Below are positions 47,710 to 60,876 of a stretch of DNA of 64,000 nt, piece after piece. Under the pieces are notes generated by a model. That model did no database searches. It was not told the origin of the DNA and saw only the letters and a list, made by a program, of their open reading frames with translations. The translations under genes and the position numbers were made by a program. Every line of letters starts with the position of its first letter. The stretch's first letter is position 1. This stretch comes from Metarhizium brunneum (taxonomy: Eukaryota > Ascomycota > Sordariomycetes > Hypocreales > Clavicipitaceae): positions 3,658,001-3,722,000 of the forward strand of contig NC_089423.1 of NCBI RefSeq assembly GCF_013426205.1, read 5' to 3'.

Positions 47710-49474
47710 GGACGATGTGTCTTGTTTATTATAATAGTCAGCCGATTTCCATTACAGGAGGCATATGCGCTGTCAAATTGCGGACCGGAACGGTTTAGTT
47801 GGGCCCAACGAGTCGTCTTCGTTGTCCTATCTCCTTACTCAAAATGCGAATTAGTCGGTGATGGCGCAGATTGCAGAAAAGAACTTGGCTTTGCATTTGG
47901 AGGGCATGGAAAAGCCATCACTCCGATGAGAAAGTTGGACTTCCAAGAATGGATTAATGGTTCTCCCCTTCTTGTTTGTTTGTATCTTATTCGCATACAT
48001 CGAGTTTATGCTTGGTCTCCATCGACTTTCACAACTTTGTATTCTCAAATACGAAAACCGCTGTCTAGTCTTGACGTGAGTACGTATTTCTCAATGGATA
48101 TAGCGAAGAGAGATCCGGTCCCGATTTACGCTCGCCTCGGGTTGATCGGCTCTTTCCTTTCCGGTGCTCTCCCTGATGCTATTCCAGAAGAATTAGTAGC
48201 CTCGACTACGGCTCGAGCTGATTTTACAACCATGAAAGTCAAAATTATCTCTACACCTGCGTGAGGATGCCATGATATGCACAACGCGGGGTTGGCCAGC
48301 AGTCTGCGCATCTACTCCAGATAACACCGAGCCATCTGCTTTGGAAGCTGTGCAGTAGTCACTGCTGTCTCAACTTGGAGATCGGAACAATGGCTTCTCG
48401 ATACTAATGACGGATCTTACACAGAGGAGTTTGCTGTGCATGGCGTAAAATTTATTTTCGGAGGCTCGCCACTCCGCTGTCGTCCAAGTATGCACCGTCT
48501 TGCAACCCTTCGAACTAGCCTATTATAAACACATCTCAGCCTTTGGTTCTATAATATCGCTCCCTTCAGCAATGATCAATCAGACCAGTCCCTCTCGAAG
48601 ATTTCGGGTTTTGGTTTCGGGACAGAACCCATTGCGGCGCTGTACTGGAAGCCGCCAAAAGCCGCCACCCTTCTTTTAGACGTGCTGCTCTTCGATTATT
48701 GCTCAATGATGAGCTGAAAAACATAAAAGAAATATATGGGATGCGAAGGAAGCAAGTATAATAGCAGCCAGAGTTGTAAAGGTGGAAGGGAGGTCTTTAC
48801 GCAACGGTAGGTCAAACTTAAAGTTCGATAATACACCCCCTACCGGAGTTTATGCCTGCATAGACATCTTATTGCGGTTCTTTATGATGGTGGAACGAAA
48901 ACGACATACATGCAACTCTGTCCAAGCTACGGGCACTTGTACTTTGTGCGGATTTTGAAACTGCGACGGTTGCGCTAGATGGCGCCTTAGAAGGAGATGG
49001 AGATAACCTCACTTGATCAGTCAACACAGCAAAGTGATATCCTAGAGACGGAGAGTTCATCGGTGAAGCCTGTATTGTCCAGATGGCTTCCAACCTACCA
49101 CAAAATTTGAGTCTCTCTTCGCCTTTCTCTGCCCCTGAAGCGAAGAGACGAGAGAAGACGTTGGTTTACCAAGACACCCCGGAGGCGTTTGGATAGCCAT
49201 GTTCCAACACTTGGATGACGACCAACGAAATTGAGATGGAAAGAAAGAGTTTGTGGCAACGTAATTCTGACTTTCAGAGTCGGCATGTTCGATGTACTTA
49301 AAAATGTAGCGAAAAGGCTATGGATTGACATACTCCATTCTGTAAATCAACCATGCAGACAGACGTGTCGCATACAGGGCATCCCGTTTTCAAATCTTGC
49401 AAGGTTCTGTTTCAATTTACATTCATGGGGTATCATTCTTCGTCTATCATATATACCATGCTTTGATAGTTCCA
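47710..49474. other. Intergenic region
   Basis: A 206-codon open frame on the plus strand (47644-48264) has no motif and poor codon bias, so I do not call it. Nothing else is recognised. Confidence 0.45.
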
Positions 49475-50284
49475 TCAACCCTTCACTACTTCGCCATTCC
49501 TAGACATAACCTCGGCCACCAGCTTCCGCCGCTTATTTCTTTCATCTTGTTCAGCCAGAACTTTGGCAGTAAGGGATGCTGCCATAGGATTATTGATGCC
49601 GCTTATTCTTGAGTCTGCATCCTTCTTTGGTTGTAATGCATCTGCTTTCATGGCTTTGTCGTCATTCCCGTTGACTTCGTCACCCTTTCGTTTCTTTTTG
49701 TTCTTCTTCTCTGATTTATCCTTCTTTAGGCTGTGCGTCAAGCCCTTCTCCCGTAGATCGTCTAGCCTCTTCTCCAGCCGCCGGACATCTTTTTCGGTCG
49801 TCGGCAATATTGTGACTGTGTTGTCCTTGTCAAAGGTCTCACCACACTCAGGACACGAGCTCTCTTGAATTTCTGTGATGGCGACTTCAGCAAAAGCGTG
49901 GCCACAAGGGACCAGGTACACGGCCTTGGTGGATGGTCCCATCTCCTTCATTGAGATGGGACATGCCCATTTACCGTCAGTCCTTGAAAATTTGAGTCGC
50001 ACAACGTCTCTGAGTGACTTGATGCCAAATGTGGCGGGAGTTGTTTCGACGGGCTCGTCCGACGGCATTAATCCACTAAGAATGGCTTCATAATTGAACA
50101 ACCGCCCTTTCCAGTCTGATACAGCGGTTTCCATCTCCAGAATGGCGCCACTGAGAGCGCAATGAGTCCACGCATGGGTAAGCGATTCTAAAGCAGTAGC
50201 TTTGAGTTCAGACACCGTAGGCGCGCGAGCGGCATTCTTGACGAGTTCTCGCCGCTTTGGAATGGAGCCACCGTCATTGCCCAT
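49475..50284 (-). CDS. rtf2: Replication termination factor 2 (Rtf2 family)
   Basis: Single-exon gene of 269 aa starting MGNDGGSIPKRRELVKNAAR, the conserved Rtf2 opening. A first RING-like half follows (THCALSGAIL...GRLFNYEAIL), then a second (WACPISMKEM...YLVPCGHAFA and SCPECGETF), spanning about residues 35-165. The tail is lysine-rich (KKDKSEKKNKKKRKG), with a late conserved SLTAKVLAEQ region. In fission yeast Rtf2 helps stall replication forks at the RTS1 barrier and affects splicing; in other eukaryotes it acts at stalled forks and is removed by the proteasome. The coding sequence fits the family in length and order. It is divergent from TOR across 763 bp. Confidence 0.93.
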   Translation of the reverse strand: MGNDGGSIPKRRELVKNAARAPTVSELKATALESLTHAWTHCALSGAILEMETAVSDWKGRLFNYEAILSGLMPSDEPVETTPATFGIKSLRDVVRLKFSRTDGKWACPISMKEMGPSTKAVYLVPCGHAFAEVAITEIQESSCPECGETFDKDNTVTILPTTEKDVRRLEKRLDDLREKGLTHSLKKDKSEKKNKKKRKGDEVNGNDDKAMKADALQPKKDADSRISGINNPMAASLTAKVLAEQDERNKRRKLVAEVMSRNGEVVKG

Positions 50285-51047
50285 GGCCGTAAAAGTGAAA
50301 GACAGTGATAAGTTAGTGCCAGTGGAGTATTGCGCGTCGTCGGAGTACGGAGATAATCTCGCGGTAGTCGGAGTCGATATGCAATTTGTGGCTTGTGTAT
50401 GTGGTTGAGAAGGATCTGGTGGTAAAGTGAGGTGAAGACCAGAGTCCGCTGCACGGATGGAAAGAGGTCATAGCCTTCTTTATCGATAATGATTTTGAGG
50501 GAAGACTATAATACAGTGCGTATTATGTAAGCTAGTGCCGAGTGTGCACTTTGAAAGCAGGCTGCCGCCTCTAAAATTACGTAGTACCTTCCCCTGTATC
50601 CATACAGTGCGATGCACGGCGCCCATGTGACAAGGACCCACAAGAGGTGATGGTCGCTCGCCGCGGGAGGCACCGCCAACACCCTCACATTCGACCAGGC
50701 AACGCCTCTTGTCGATCTTGACTCCTTAGTCAAGGCCTCTTGCCAGTGCGGGTTCCTTCGCAACTCCTTAACTTTGTTTGTGATAAGCTGTATCGATCTT
50801 CCCTTCCGTAATATAACATAATTACGAGCCGTAGGGAAGTTGACGCCTCCGAACGACTATCAGCACCGACCGCGAGTGTTTATCCACTCACACTCGTTCA
50901 TCACACGACGGCTGCGCGATTGATCCGCCCATTCCTTGTCATACATAGAATCAGGCATTGCGACGATCTAGTCATTTGATAAAATATATTAGTTGACACT
51001 CTTGTTCATGTTGGCCTGATTTTCGAGCTTCGGCGCCATAGGGGACG
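50285..51047. promoter_or_regulatory. Divergent promoter region of RTF2 and TOR
   Basis: 763 bp between oppositely directed start codons. It contains a partial motif (CGGAGTACGGAG, about 50340). No gene or other element is seen. Confidence 0.45.
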
Positions 51048-54000
51048 ATGGCGCAACAACAGCAAGTCGCTCTTGAGCGGCTTGAGCACATCACTCGGGG
51101 CCTTCGATCTCGGTAGGAAGCTTCTCATCTTCGGCATGGATTCTTTCGCTTACAGTTGAATAGTGTCGGAGACGATGTGCGCAAACGAGCTGCTATTCAG
51201 CTCCGTGACCTTGTGGTCGTTTGCCATCGAGGTAAAATAAAACATCCCACCCTGCCACGATTGGGACGCATTCGACTGATAATGCAAGCATAGACCTAAG
51301 CCAAGAGCAGTTTCTTGCCTTCTACAATGCTGTTAATAATAAAATTACTCAACTTATTACCCATGGCAGTGACTCTGCGGAGCGACTGGGCGGCATCTAC
51401 GCACTAGACGCTCTGGTAGAATTTGACGGCGTTGATGTTGCGGCCAAGTATACTCGTTTCACGCAGAACATCAAAACAATTCTACGCGGTAAAGACATCA
51501 ACCCAATGAAACCGGCAGCCATTGCCCTTGGAAAGTTATGCCGACCCGGAGGCTCTCTCATCTCCGAATTGGTCGATTCTGAAGTAAATACCGCGCTGGA
51601 GTGGCTCCAAAACGACCGAGTCGAAGAGCGTCGATATAGTGCTGTCCTCGTTCTTAGAGAGTTGGCGAGGAATGCACCAACGTTAATGTACCAATACATT
51701 CCAACAATATTTGACTGGATTTGGGTCGGATTAAGAGATCCTCGACAGCTCATCCGAGAGACTTCGGCAGACACGGTCGGTGCCTGTTTCCGTATCATCC
51801 GCGAACGAGACCAAGAGATGAAACAGATTTGGATGAGCAAGATTTTCAACGAGGCTAGGCAGGGTCTCAAGGTCAACACCGTCGAGTCCATCCATGCCTC
51901 CCTACTAGTTCTAAAAGAGCTTCTTGAGCAAGGAGGCATGTACATGCAGGAGCATTACCAGGAAGCTTGTGAGATTGTTTTCAAACACAAAGACCACAGA
52001 GACCCAACTACCCGAAGAACAGTCGTGTCACTCATTCCTGATCTGGCTAGCTACTCGCCGGCCGATTTTGCGCACACATGGCTGCATAAATTTATGGTCT
52101 ATTTATCCGGAATGCTTAAAAGAGATAAGGAACGAAATGATGCATTCTTGGCTATTGGAAACATTGCAAACTCTGTCAAGAGTGCCATTGCCCCTTATCT
52201 TGATGGCGTCCTCATTTACGTCAGAGAGGGTCTTAGTGTCCAGTCGCGCAAGAGAGGCTCTGTCGATCCTGTCTTTGACTGCATCAGTCGATTGGCGGTT
52301 GCTGTTGGGCAAACATTGAGTAAATACATGGAGGCACTCTTGGATCCCATTTTCGCTTGCGATTTGACCCCAAAGCTCACCCAAGCACTAGTGGACATGG
52401 CATTCTATATCCCCCCGGTTAAGCCTACCATCCAAGAAAGACTATTGGATATGCTGAGCGTTGTCCTTTGTGGCGAACCTTTTAAGCCACTTGGTGCACC
52501 TCAGCCCAACACTCTTAGTTCAGTTCCCGCCATCACCAAGGACGTCAAGGACCCCCAGGCATACGAGAATCGACGATCAGAAGTCAAGCTGGCGCTTAAT
52601 ACGCTGGGCAGCTTTGATTTCTCCGGACACATCTTGAACGAGTTTGTTCGCGATGTCGCCATAAAATATGTGGAAGACGAAGACCCTGAAATCCGGGAAG
52701 CTGCTGCTTTGACGTGCTGTCAGCTTTATGTGCGGGACCCGATTGTCAATCAAACCAGTTATCATGCACTACAGGTTGTTGGCGACGTAATCGAGAAGCT
52801 ATTGACTGTGGGCATTTCGGATCCCGACTCCCATATCAGACGAACAGTCCTGGCTGCCCTAGATGAGCGCTTTGATCGTCATCTTGCAAAAGCTGAGAAC
52901 ATTAGGATTTTGTTCTTTGCCCTAAATGATGAAGTGTTTGCCATTCGCGAAGTTGCTATCTCGATTATCGGTCGGTTGGCGCGATTTAATCCTGCATACG
53001 TCATTCCCTCATTGCGCAAAACTCTAATTCAAATGCTTACGGAGCTCGAGTTCTCGGATGTGGCACGAAACAAGGAGGAAAGCGCCAAGCTGCTCAGTCT
53101 TCTGGTGCAGAATGCTCAGTCACTCATTAAGCCCTATGTTGAGCCCATGATATCAGTACTTCTGCCGAAAGCTAAGGACTCCAGTCCATCGGTTGCGGCT
53201 ACTATCCTCAAAGCACTAGGAGACCTCGCGACAGTCGGCGGCGAAGATATGCTGCCGTATAAAGATCGCTTGATGCCGTTGATCATTGATGCGCTGCAAG
53301 ACCAGAGTTCAAATATTAAACGGGAGGCTGCTCTCAACGCTCTGGGCCAGCTGGCTAGTAACTCTGGCTACGTCATTGAGCCATACCTGGATTACCCACA
53401 GCTCTTGGAAATTCTGCAAGGCATCATACGCACAGAGGACCAGAGAGGCCCTCTCCGGCAACAAACTATTAAGCTCATGGGCATTTTGGGTGCTCTGGAT
53501 CCGTATAAACATCAGCAGGTGGAAGAGCACACACCTGAAATCCAGCGACGAGTCGACTCGAACCAGATGACTGACATTTCGTTGATGATGACCGGGTTAA
53601 CACCCTCTAACAAAGAGTATTTCCCGACTGTTGTCATCAATGCATTACTGCAAATTCTGAAAGATACCTCTTTGGCCCAGCACCACGCGGCTGTTATTGA
53701 GGCAATAATGAACATCTTTCGCACTTTGGGCTTGGAATGCGTTTCGTTCCTTGATAGGATCATCCCGGCATTTTTGCAAGTGATTCGATCTTCAGCTTCG
53801 ACTCGATTAGAATCTTATTTTAATCAGTTAGCGACGCTAGTCAGCATCGTTCGCCAGCATATTAGGAACTATCTCCCGGACATCATCCAGATACTTCAAG
53901 ATTACTGGGATAAATCACCATCATTACAGACGACAATCCTGTCCCTCGTAGAAGCAATTTCGCGGTCATTGGAAGGAGAATTCAAAGTTTACCTAGCTGG

Positions 54001-57000
54001 TATTCTGCCCAACATGCTCGGAGTGCTTGACAAGGATTCGTCTGCTAAGAGAGTGCCCTCTGAGCGAGTCTTGCATGCCTTCCTTGTTTTCGGTGCCAGC
54101 GCTGAAGAGTACATGCACTTAATAATTCCTGTTATTGTTCGCACTTTTGAAAAGCAAGGGCAACCTGTGTTCATACGAAAGCACGCCATTGACACTATTG
54201 GCAAGATATCACGGCAAGTCAATCTGAATGACTATGCAGCGAAGATAATTCATCCACTCACTCGAGTGCTTGATAGCGGCGACCCTGCTTTGCGGACGAC
54301 GGCCCTTGATACGCTTTGTGCTTTGATACAGCAACTCGGAAAAGACTATGTGCATTTCATGCGCACGGTCAATAAAGTCATTACTCAGCACCAGATACAG
54401 CATCAAAATTATGATCTTCTTGTGAGCAAGCTTCAAAAGGGTGAAGTTTTGCCACAAGATTTGACATCCGAGTCACGATTTGCTGATATTGCAGATGAAA
54501 CACAATTCGCGGATCTGGGAACTAAGAAATTGGAGATGAACGCAATCCATTTAAAGGCGGCATGGGACACAAGAGGCAAATCCACCAAGGAGGATTGGCA
54601 AGAGTGGCTCCGGCGATTCAGCACGACCTTACTGACAGAGTCGCCAAATCATGCACTTCGTGCCTGCGCAAGCTTGGCAAGCGTTTATTTGCCGCTGGCC
54701 CGTGAGCTCTTCAACTCGGCGTTCGTGTCTTGCTGGAGTGAGCTGTATGAACAGTTTCAAGATGAGCTGATACAGAACATTGAGAGCGCTATCAAGTCTG
54801 AGAATGTTCCGCCCGATCTGTTGGGACTGCTTTTGAACCTTGCTGAGTTTATGGAACACGACGACAAGGCTCTCCCAATTGATATCAGGGTACTCGGACG
54901 AGAAGCGGCCAGATGTCATGCGTATGCAAAGGCACTGCATTACAAGGAGCTGGAATTCTTGCAAGATCAAAGTAGCGGCGCGGTTGAGGCACTCATTGTC
55001 ATCAACAACCAGCTTCAGCAGTCTGATGCCGCCATTGGTATTTTACGAAAGGCTCAGCTTTATAAGGAAGGCATCCAGCTTCGTGAGACCTGGTTTGAAA
55101 AGCTTGAGAGGTGGGAAGAGGCTCTCGCTTTTTACAACAAACGTGAACGAGAGATCCCCGCTGACCAGCCCACCCCAATTGAAATCGTCATGGGTAAAAT
55201 GAGATGCCTGCACGCCCTTGGAGAATGGGATGCTCTTGCCAACCTCACCGGCAGCACTTGGGTCAATTCTGCTCCTGAGGTGCAACGGATGATTGCACCG
55301 CTCGCTACCGCTGCTGCCTGGGGGCAAAACAAATGGGACCACATGGATAACTATCTGTCGTCTCTTAAAAGGCACTCGCCAGACAGATCTTTCTTTGGTG
55401 CCATCCTTGCGCTGCACAGAAATCAGTTTCGTGAGGCTGTCGCGTGTATCGAGCAGGCTCGTGAGGGTCTGGACACCGAGTTGAGTGCTCTTGTTAGTGA
55501 ATCTTACAACAGAGCATATCAGGTCGTCGTCCGAGTTCAAATGCTGGCTGAACTAGAAGAACTTATTGTTTACAAGCAATGTGACGAGAAGAAACAGGCA
55601 ACAATGCGCAAAACTTGGGAGACCAGATTACAAGGATGTCAGCGTAACGTTGAGGTTTGGCACAGAATGCTACGCCTCAGAGCCTTGGTCATCTCACCGG
55701 CAGAAAACATGCGTATGTGGATCAAGTTTGCCAATCTCTGCCGTAAATCTGGCCGGATGGGGCTGGCCGAGAAGTCCTTGAAGCAGCTCATCGGCAGTGA
55801 TGCTCCGTTGGAGACAATGATTCCGTACTGGCCAGATAATAGGAGCGACAGGTCGGGGTCCACGCCACCGCGCAACATCCCAGCCCAAGTTACGTATGCC
55901 ATGCTCAAATATGAGTGGGAACTTGGCCAACAGCCCGCTGGAAGGCGACAGGGCATTTCAGAGAGGACGCTATATTGCCTGCAGAGGTTTACAAACGACA
56001 CCGCACATCGACTGGATGTGGCTAAGGCCCACCTCGCTGCTCAAGCTGGCAGCACCGATGGCAATCTTCCGACAGATTATGGAATTCAGGGGCAGATAGA
56101 TCCGTCCCTGATGAGCCCCCAGACCCAACGGGCCTTGTATGACCAGACCGTTTTACTGGCGAAATGCTATCTGCGTCAAGGAGAGTGGCTTATTGCCCTG
56201 AATAAGAATGATTGGCAGCACAGCAAGGTGCAGGAAATCCTGAATTCGTATTCCCAAGCAACCAAATACAACCCTCGATGGTACAAAGCTTGGCATGCCT
56301 GGGCATTGGCGAATTTTGAGATTGTCCAGACTTTGTCGGCCAGGGCCGAGAGCCAGTTATCCAGAGCAGACCAAACGCTGCTTATTGAGCACGTGGTTCC
56401 TGCCATTCAGGGATTCTTCAAGTCTATCGCCCTCTCAGTCGGAAGCTCCCTCCAAGACACGCTCCGCCTGCTAACTCTGTGGTTCTCACACGGCGGCAGC
56501 GCAGATGTTAATGCAGCTGTCATGGAAGGCATTAGCAACGTCTCTGTGGACACCTGGCTGGAAGTCATTCCACAGCTCATTGCTCGAATTAACCAGCCTA
56601 ACAAACGGGTGCAGCAGGCTGTGCATAATCTACTGGCCGATGTTGGCAGGGCCCATCCTCAAGCTCTTGTATATCCCTTGACGGTGGCGATGAAATCATG
56701 GCAAAATTCAAGGAGGTCCCGTTCCGCGGCGCAGATCATGGATAGCATGAGGCAACACAGTGCCAATCTGGTTGCTCAAGCCGACATCGTCTCTCATGAG
56801 CTTATTCGTGTTGCAGTTCTCTGGCACGAACTTTGGCATGAAGGGCTGGAGGAGGCCTCTCGTCTTTACTTTGGTGACCACAATATTGAAGGCATGTTCG
56901 AAACTCTCGGCCCCCTACATGATCTTCTCGAGCGTGGACCTGAAACCTTGCGTGAAATTTCATTCGCGCAAGCTTTTGGACGGGACTTGAAGGAGGCACA

Positions 57001-58522
57001 AGAATGGTGCCACCAGTATGAAAGTTCGAAGGATGTGAATGACCTCAACCAGGCCTGGGACCTCTATTATCAGGTGTTCCGAAGGATCACTAGGCAGCTA
57101 CCGCAAGTCACGAGCCTTGAGCTTACATATTGCTCGCCAAAGCTCCTCAACTCCAAGGATTTGGATCTTGCAGTCCCCGGAACATACAGAAGCGGCCAGC
57201 CAGTCGTCAGAATCATGTCATTTGATACTACACTCAGTGTCATCAATTCTAAGCAACGGCCGCGAAAGCTTATACTCAGTGGCAGTGATGGTGTATCGTA
57301 TGCCTTCCTCCTTAAGGGTCATGAAGATATCAGGCAGGACGAGCGAGTCATGCAGCTCTTTGGTCTCTGTAACACTCTGCTGGCCAACGACTCTGAATGT
57401 TCCAAACGACATCTGAACATCCACCGTTATCCTGCTATTCCGCTCTCACAGAACTCGGGTCTTTTTGGTTGGTTGCCAAACACTGATACTCTTCACGTTC
57501 TCATTCGGGAGTACCGTGAAAGCCGCAAGATCCTGCTGAACATTGAGCATCGCATCATGCTGCAAATGGCGCCTGATTATGATAATCTCACTTTGATGCA
57601 GAAGGTAGAAGTATTCGGTTATGCGCTTGACAATACTACTGGTCAGGACCTATACCGTGTCCTGTGGCTGAAGTCCAAATCATCTGAAGCATGGCTCGAA
57701 CGGCGAACCAACTATACTCGCTCTTTGGGTGTAATGTCGATGGTTGGTTACATTCTCGGCTTAGGTGATCGACATCCGTCAAACCTGATGCTCGATCGTA
57801 TAACGGGCAAAATCATTCACATCGATTTCGGAGACTGTTTCGAAGTGGCAATGAAGCGTGAAAAGTATCCCGAGAGGGTTCCATTCCGACTTACTCGTAT
57901 GTTGACATACGCCATGGAAGTCAGCAATATCGAAGGTAGCTTCCGTATAACATGTGAGCATGTTATGCGAGTGCTCAGGGAGAACAAAGAAAGCGTGTTG
58001 GCTGTCTTGGAAGCGGTATGTGCTACTTGTTTAATGCGTGATGAATCTTGTAACGTAATTCTAACATTTACACAGTTTATTCATGATCCTCTCTTGACGT
58101 GGCGCTTGACAAGTACGGTGTCACCTGCTGGACCTAATTTCCAATCTGAGCGCGAAGTGGCTCTTGCAGGTCCGACCGCAGGCCGTGCTCGCCGGCATTC
58201 AATCTTAAATGCAGATGTTGCGCCGTCTGAGCTCCTTGCTGCTAATGGCGAACCGTCGGGGCCACCTACATCCAGGGCAAGGGCACGTACGAACAGCTCG
58301 GCGGCCCCTGATGGTAACGGCATTAATGGTGCGCAGGAGACGGAGAGCCAAAACGCCAGAGCGGTTGAGGTGCTAGATCGGGTGCAACAGAAGCTCACCG
58401 GCCGAGACTTCAAGAATAATGAGGAGTTGGATGTGATCAATCAGGTCAATAAGCTGATTGTTGAAGCTACGAAACTGGAGAATCTCTGCCAACACTACAT
58501 CGGCTGGTGTAGCTTCTGGTAA
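51048..58522 (+). CDS. TOR: TOR serine/threonine protein kinase (PIKK family)
   Basis: Catalytic core of TORC1/TORC2, controlling growth, translation and autophagy in response to nutrients. Exons 51048-51112, 51164-51231, 51294-58015 and 58076-58522 give about 2433 aa, the normal TOR length. The first half is HEAT repeats; the FAT region follows. The FRB domain has SHELIRVAVLWHELWHEGLE, with Ser1878 at the position equivalent to yeast Tor1 Ser1972. The kinase has GDRHPSNLMLD (2202-2212) and HIDFGDCFE (Asp2222), and the FATC end is YIGWCSFW. The 60-nt last intron is stop-free; removing it restores the conserved LEAFIHDPLLTWRL. The junction between exons 1 and 2 is uncertain: the stronger acceptor (CTTACAG, 51155) gives an immediate stop, so I used the AATAG at 51163. 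One copy is visible in this window. Confidence 0.96.
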
Positions 58523-58883
58523 GCACATCTCCGATTTTCAGGTATACAGAGTCAGGGCGCCTCTCTCTTGGTTGCTCAGTGTTTCTTTGTCTGCTCTGGT
58601 TCAGTTGCAAAGTATAATAGCCGGAGTTTGTTGGGTGTATATTTTAGGAGGTGGAATGTACTATAAACCAGGGTTTCTTCTATCGCAACGTTGGGCTCTC
58701 CCTCCCAGCCTCAATGATACCTTGACTAATGGCCAATATTGCAAGTTGACTTGTTCTGCTGCGTTGAGCAATGACGACAACCAGTTTACGGTTTAATGAA
58801 TATCGGTGTTTCATGCAAAGCAGCATGCTTGGTCTCTATTTTGTGTTTCTGGCTAGTTCCTGAATACCTGGACTTGTTTCATA
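58523..58883. other. Convergent spacer between TOR and the sugar transporter
   Basis: 361 bp of 3' flanks of two convergent genes. No gene or motif recognised. Confidence 0.5.
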
Positions 58884-60876
58884 TCATGGCAGCAGTGGTT
58901 CATCCTCTTCGTGGGTTGCTGTCGTGGACAGCATGTCTCCTCCATCTTCGCCTACGTCTTCAGCTACTCCGCCTAGAGAGAGAGTTGCGTTTCTTTCCTC
59001 GGACTTTCCAAACAGACAGTCCATATCTTCCAATTCTCTACCTTTTGTTTCTGGATATAGAAGCCAAATAACCTAGGCCCAAATTGATTAGTTTGCCATT
59101 CTTGGCTATTGTACTGCACGACAATGGGCGACGATTTGGGCCAGTATATCATACCGGTACGCATATAAAGTTGACCACCATGAAGAAAAAGTATATCCCG
59201 CTGCCAAATTTGGCATTTCCAACAGGCCAGATCTGAGAAACGAGTATGCTGCCAATGGAACCACCTGATGCAGCAAAATTAAGGCCCCTAGCTCGTACTG
59301 AAGTCGGGAAGATCTGTTGTCTGACCCCCAAAAAGGGGGAATGAGTTAGTCCCGTCCTGGACTCCAATATGAGCATCCGTGAAAACAACGACGTTCTTAC
59401 CTCAGTGCTGTATACCCACGCGGCAGGGCCAAGGCCAAGACTATAGCCCATGGCGTATATGAATATGAATGCGATGCAGATGATGTCTGCCACCTTGTTC
59501 TCATTCCCGGGGTACATTATGGGCAAAAGACCATTTACCTAGACTCGTCTCCGTTAGAACAGGCATTACTCTCTCACCCCCCCTCTCTCGATGAGAACCA
59601 GGAGGAAGAGGAACACTAACCAGCATGGCAACGCCCATGATCAAGCTCCCGCCCGTCATGCAGGCCCTCCTCCCAAACCTGTCAATCGCCCACATCTCCA
59701 CAATCGTCATGGCAATCTTGACGGTCATTTCCGCGGCGCCCGCCATCAGCGCCAGCCTGTACTCCAGGCCGAGGGCCTTGAGCAGCGTGGGCAGGTAGTA
59801 CTTGATGGCTGTAGCGCCGCACATTTGCGCCATGAACTGCAGGAGGAACGCGCGCCACAGCCGGGCGAACAGACTGGCGTCGCGGAAGAGCGAGAGGGAC
59901 AGCGAGACGAGCGTCGTGCCAGCCTTGCGCCGGGATTCGACGTCGGCGCTGATGGCGTGCAGTTCGTGCGTGATGGCCTCGGCGGGCATGGCCTCCTCGC
60001 GCAGGTAGTGGAGGACTTTGGAGGCGGCGTCCCCATCGCCCTTTTCAAGGAGCCACCGTGGTCTGTTTTGGTTCTGGTGTTAGAACGCCGTCTTCTTGCG
60101 AATCAAGGAAGAGCAGGAAGGGAAGAGGGGGCGGCAGACGTTTCTGGGAGGAAGAAGAGCCCGGCGAGGAAGGCGGCCGCCGGGACGCACTGGAGGAGGA
60201 TGGAGTCTCGCCATCCCCAGTACCTGCCTGCGTCGGAGGTCCAGAATGTCATGCCGTATCCGACCCTGCGACGCGTGAGCTTCAGCCGAGACTCGGGATA
60301 CTAATCAATAAGCAGCGGCGCATACCACAGGCCAGAGGCCAGTCCGGCGATGAACCCGACGTGGTTCATCGTGACGAGCCTGCCTCTCTCCTTGGCGGGC
60401 GACACCTCGCTACCGCGGCGTTAGGGACGTCATTCGAGAAAAACAGCGTTGAATCCATGCTCGCACCTCTGATACAGCGGCACCGCGGTGCTCACGACCC
60501 CGACGCCCACGCCGCAAATCCATCTCCCGAGAGCCATGATCCCCACGGCCGCACCGCCGTTGGCAGCCGCCATGCACACAGCGCCGAGGCATAAGGCGCA
60601 AGTCCCAATAATGGCCGCTCTCCGTCTGCCCAGGTAATCCGCCAGCGGATGTGATAGCAACGTGAAGGATAACAGCGTGCCCAGGTAATAAACGCCCGTT
60701 ACGAGGCCAATTTGCGCCGGCGCCGGATCGTCAAGGGCCTCTCGCCAGCCCGGGTGGACGAGCACCGAGGAGAGGATGCCAATGTTGTAACCCCATATCG
60801 AGGCGCCGACGGCGAGATGCAGGCATATGCCGTACAGGCGCTTTGTCCCTCTGGGCAGGGTTGACAGCCGTCTCAT
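58884..60876 (-). CDS. MFS sugar transporter (sugar porter family)
   Basis: Seven exons (60876-60467, 60409-60326, 60265-60140, 60062-59621, 59538-59401, 59313-59155, 59072-58884) give 515 aa, in frame throughout. Sugar-porter signatures are clear: DYLGRRRAA in the second-third helix loop, GRWICGVGVGVVSTAVPLYQ with SEVSPAKERGR, PETPRWLLEKG at the start of the central loop, DRFGRR in the second half and YPETKGRELEDMD after helix 12. Twelve membrane segments are expected in the plasma membrane, probably with proton symport. The substrate cannot be told; hexoses, disaccharides and quinate are all possible for this family. The third exon ends with a weaker GTCTGC donor. It is convergent with TOR and lies downstream of the glucosidase II subunit on the same strand; no pathway link is apparent. 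Confidence 0.92.

Noticed and set aside
47644..48264. 206-codon plus-strand open frame
   Set aside because: No domain, no codon bias and no plausible splicing; it partly overlaps the likely relic on the other strand.
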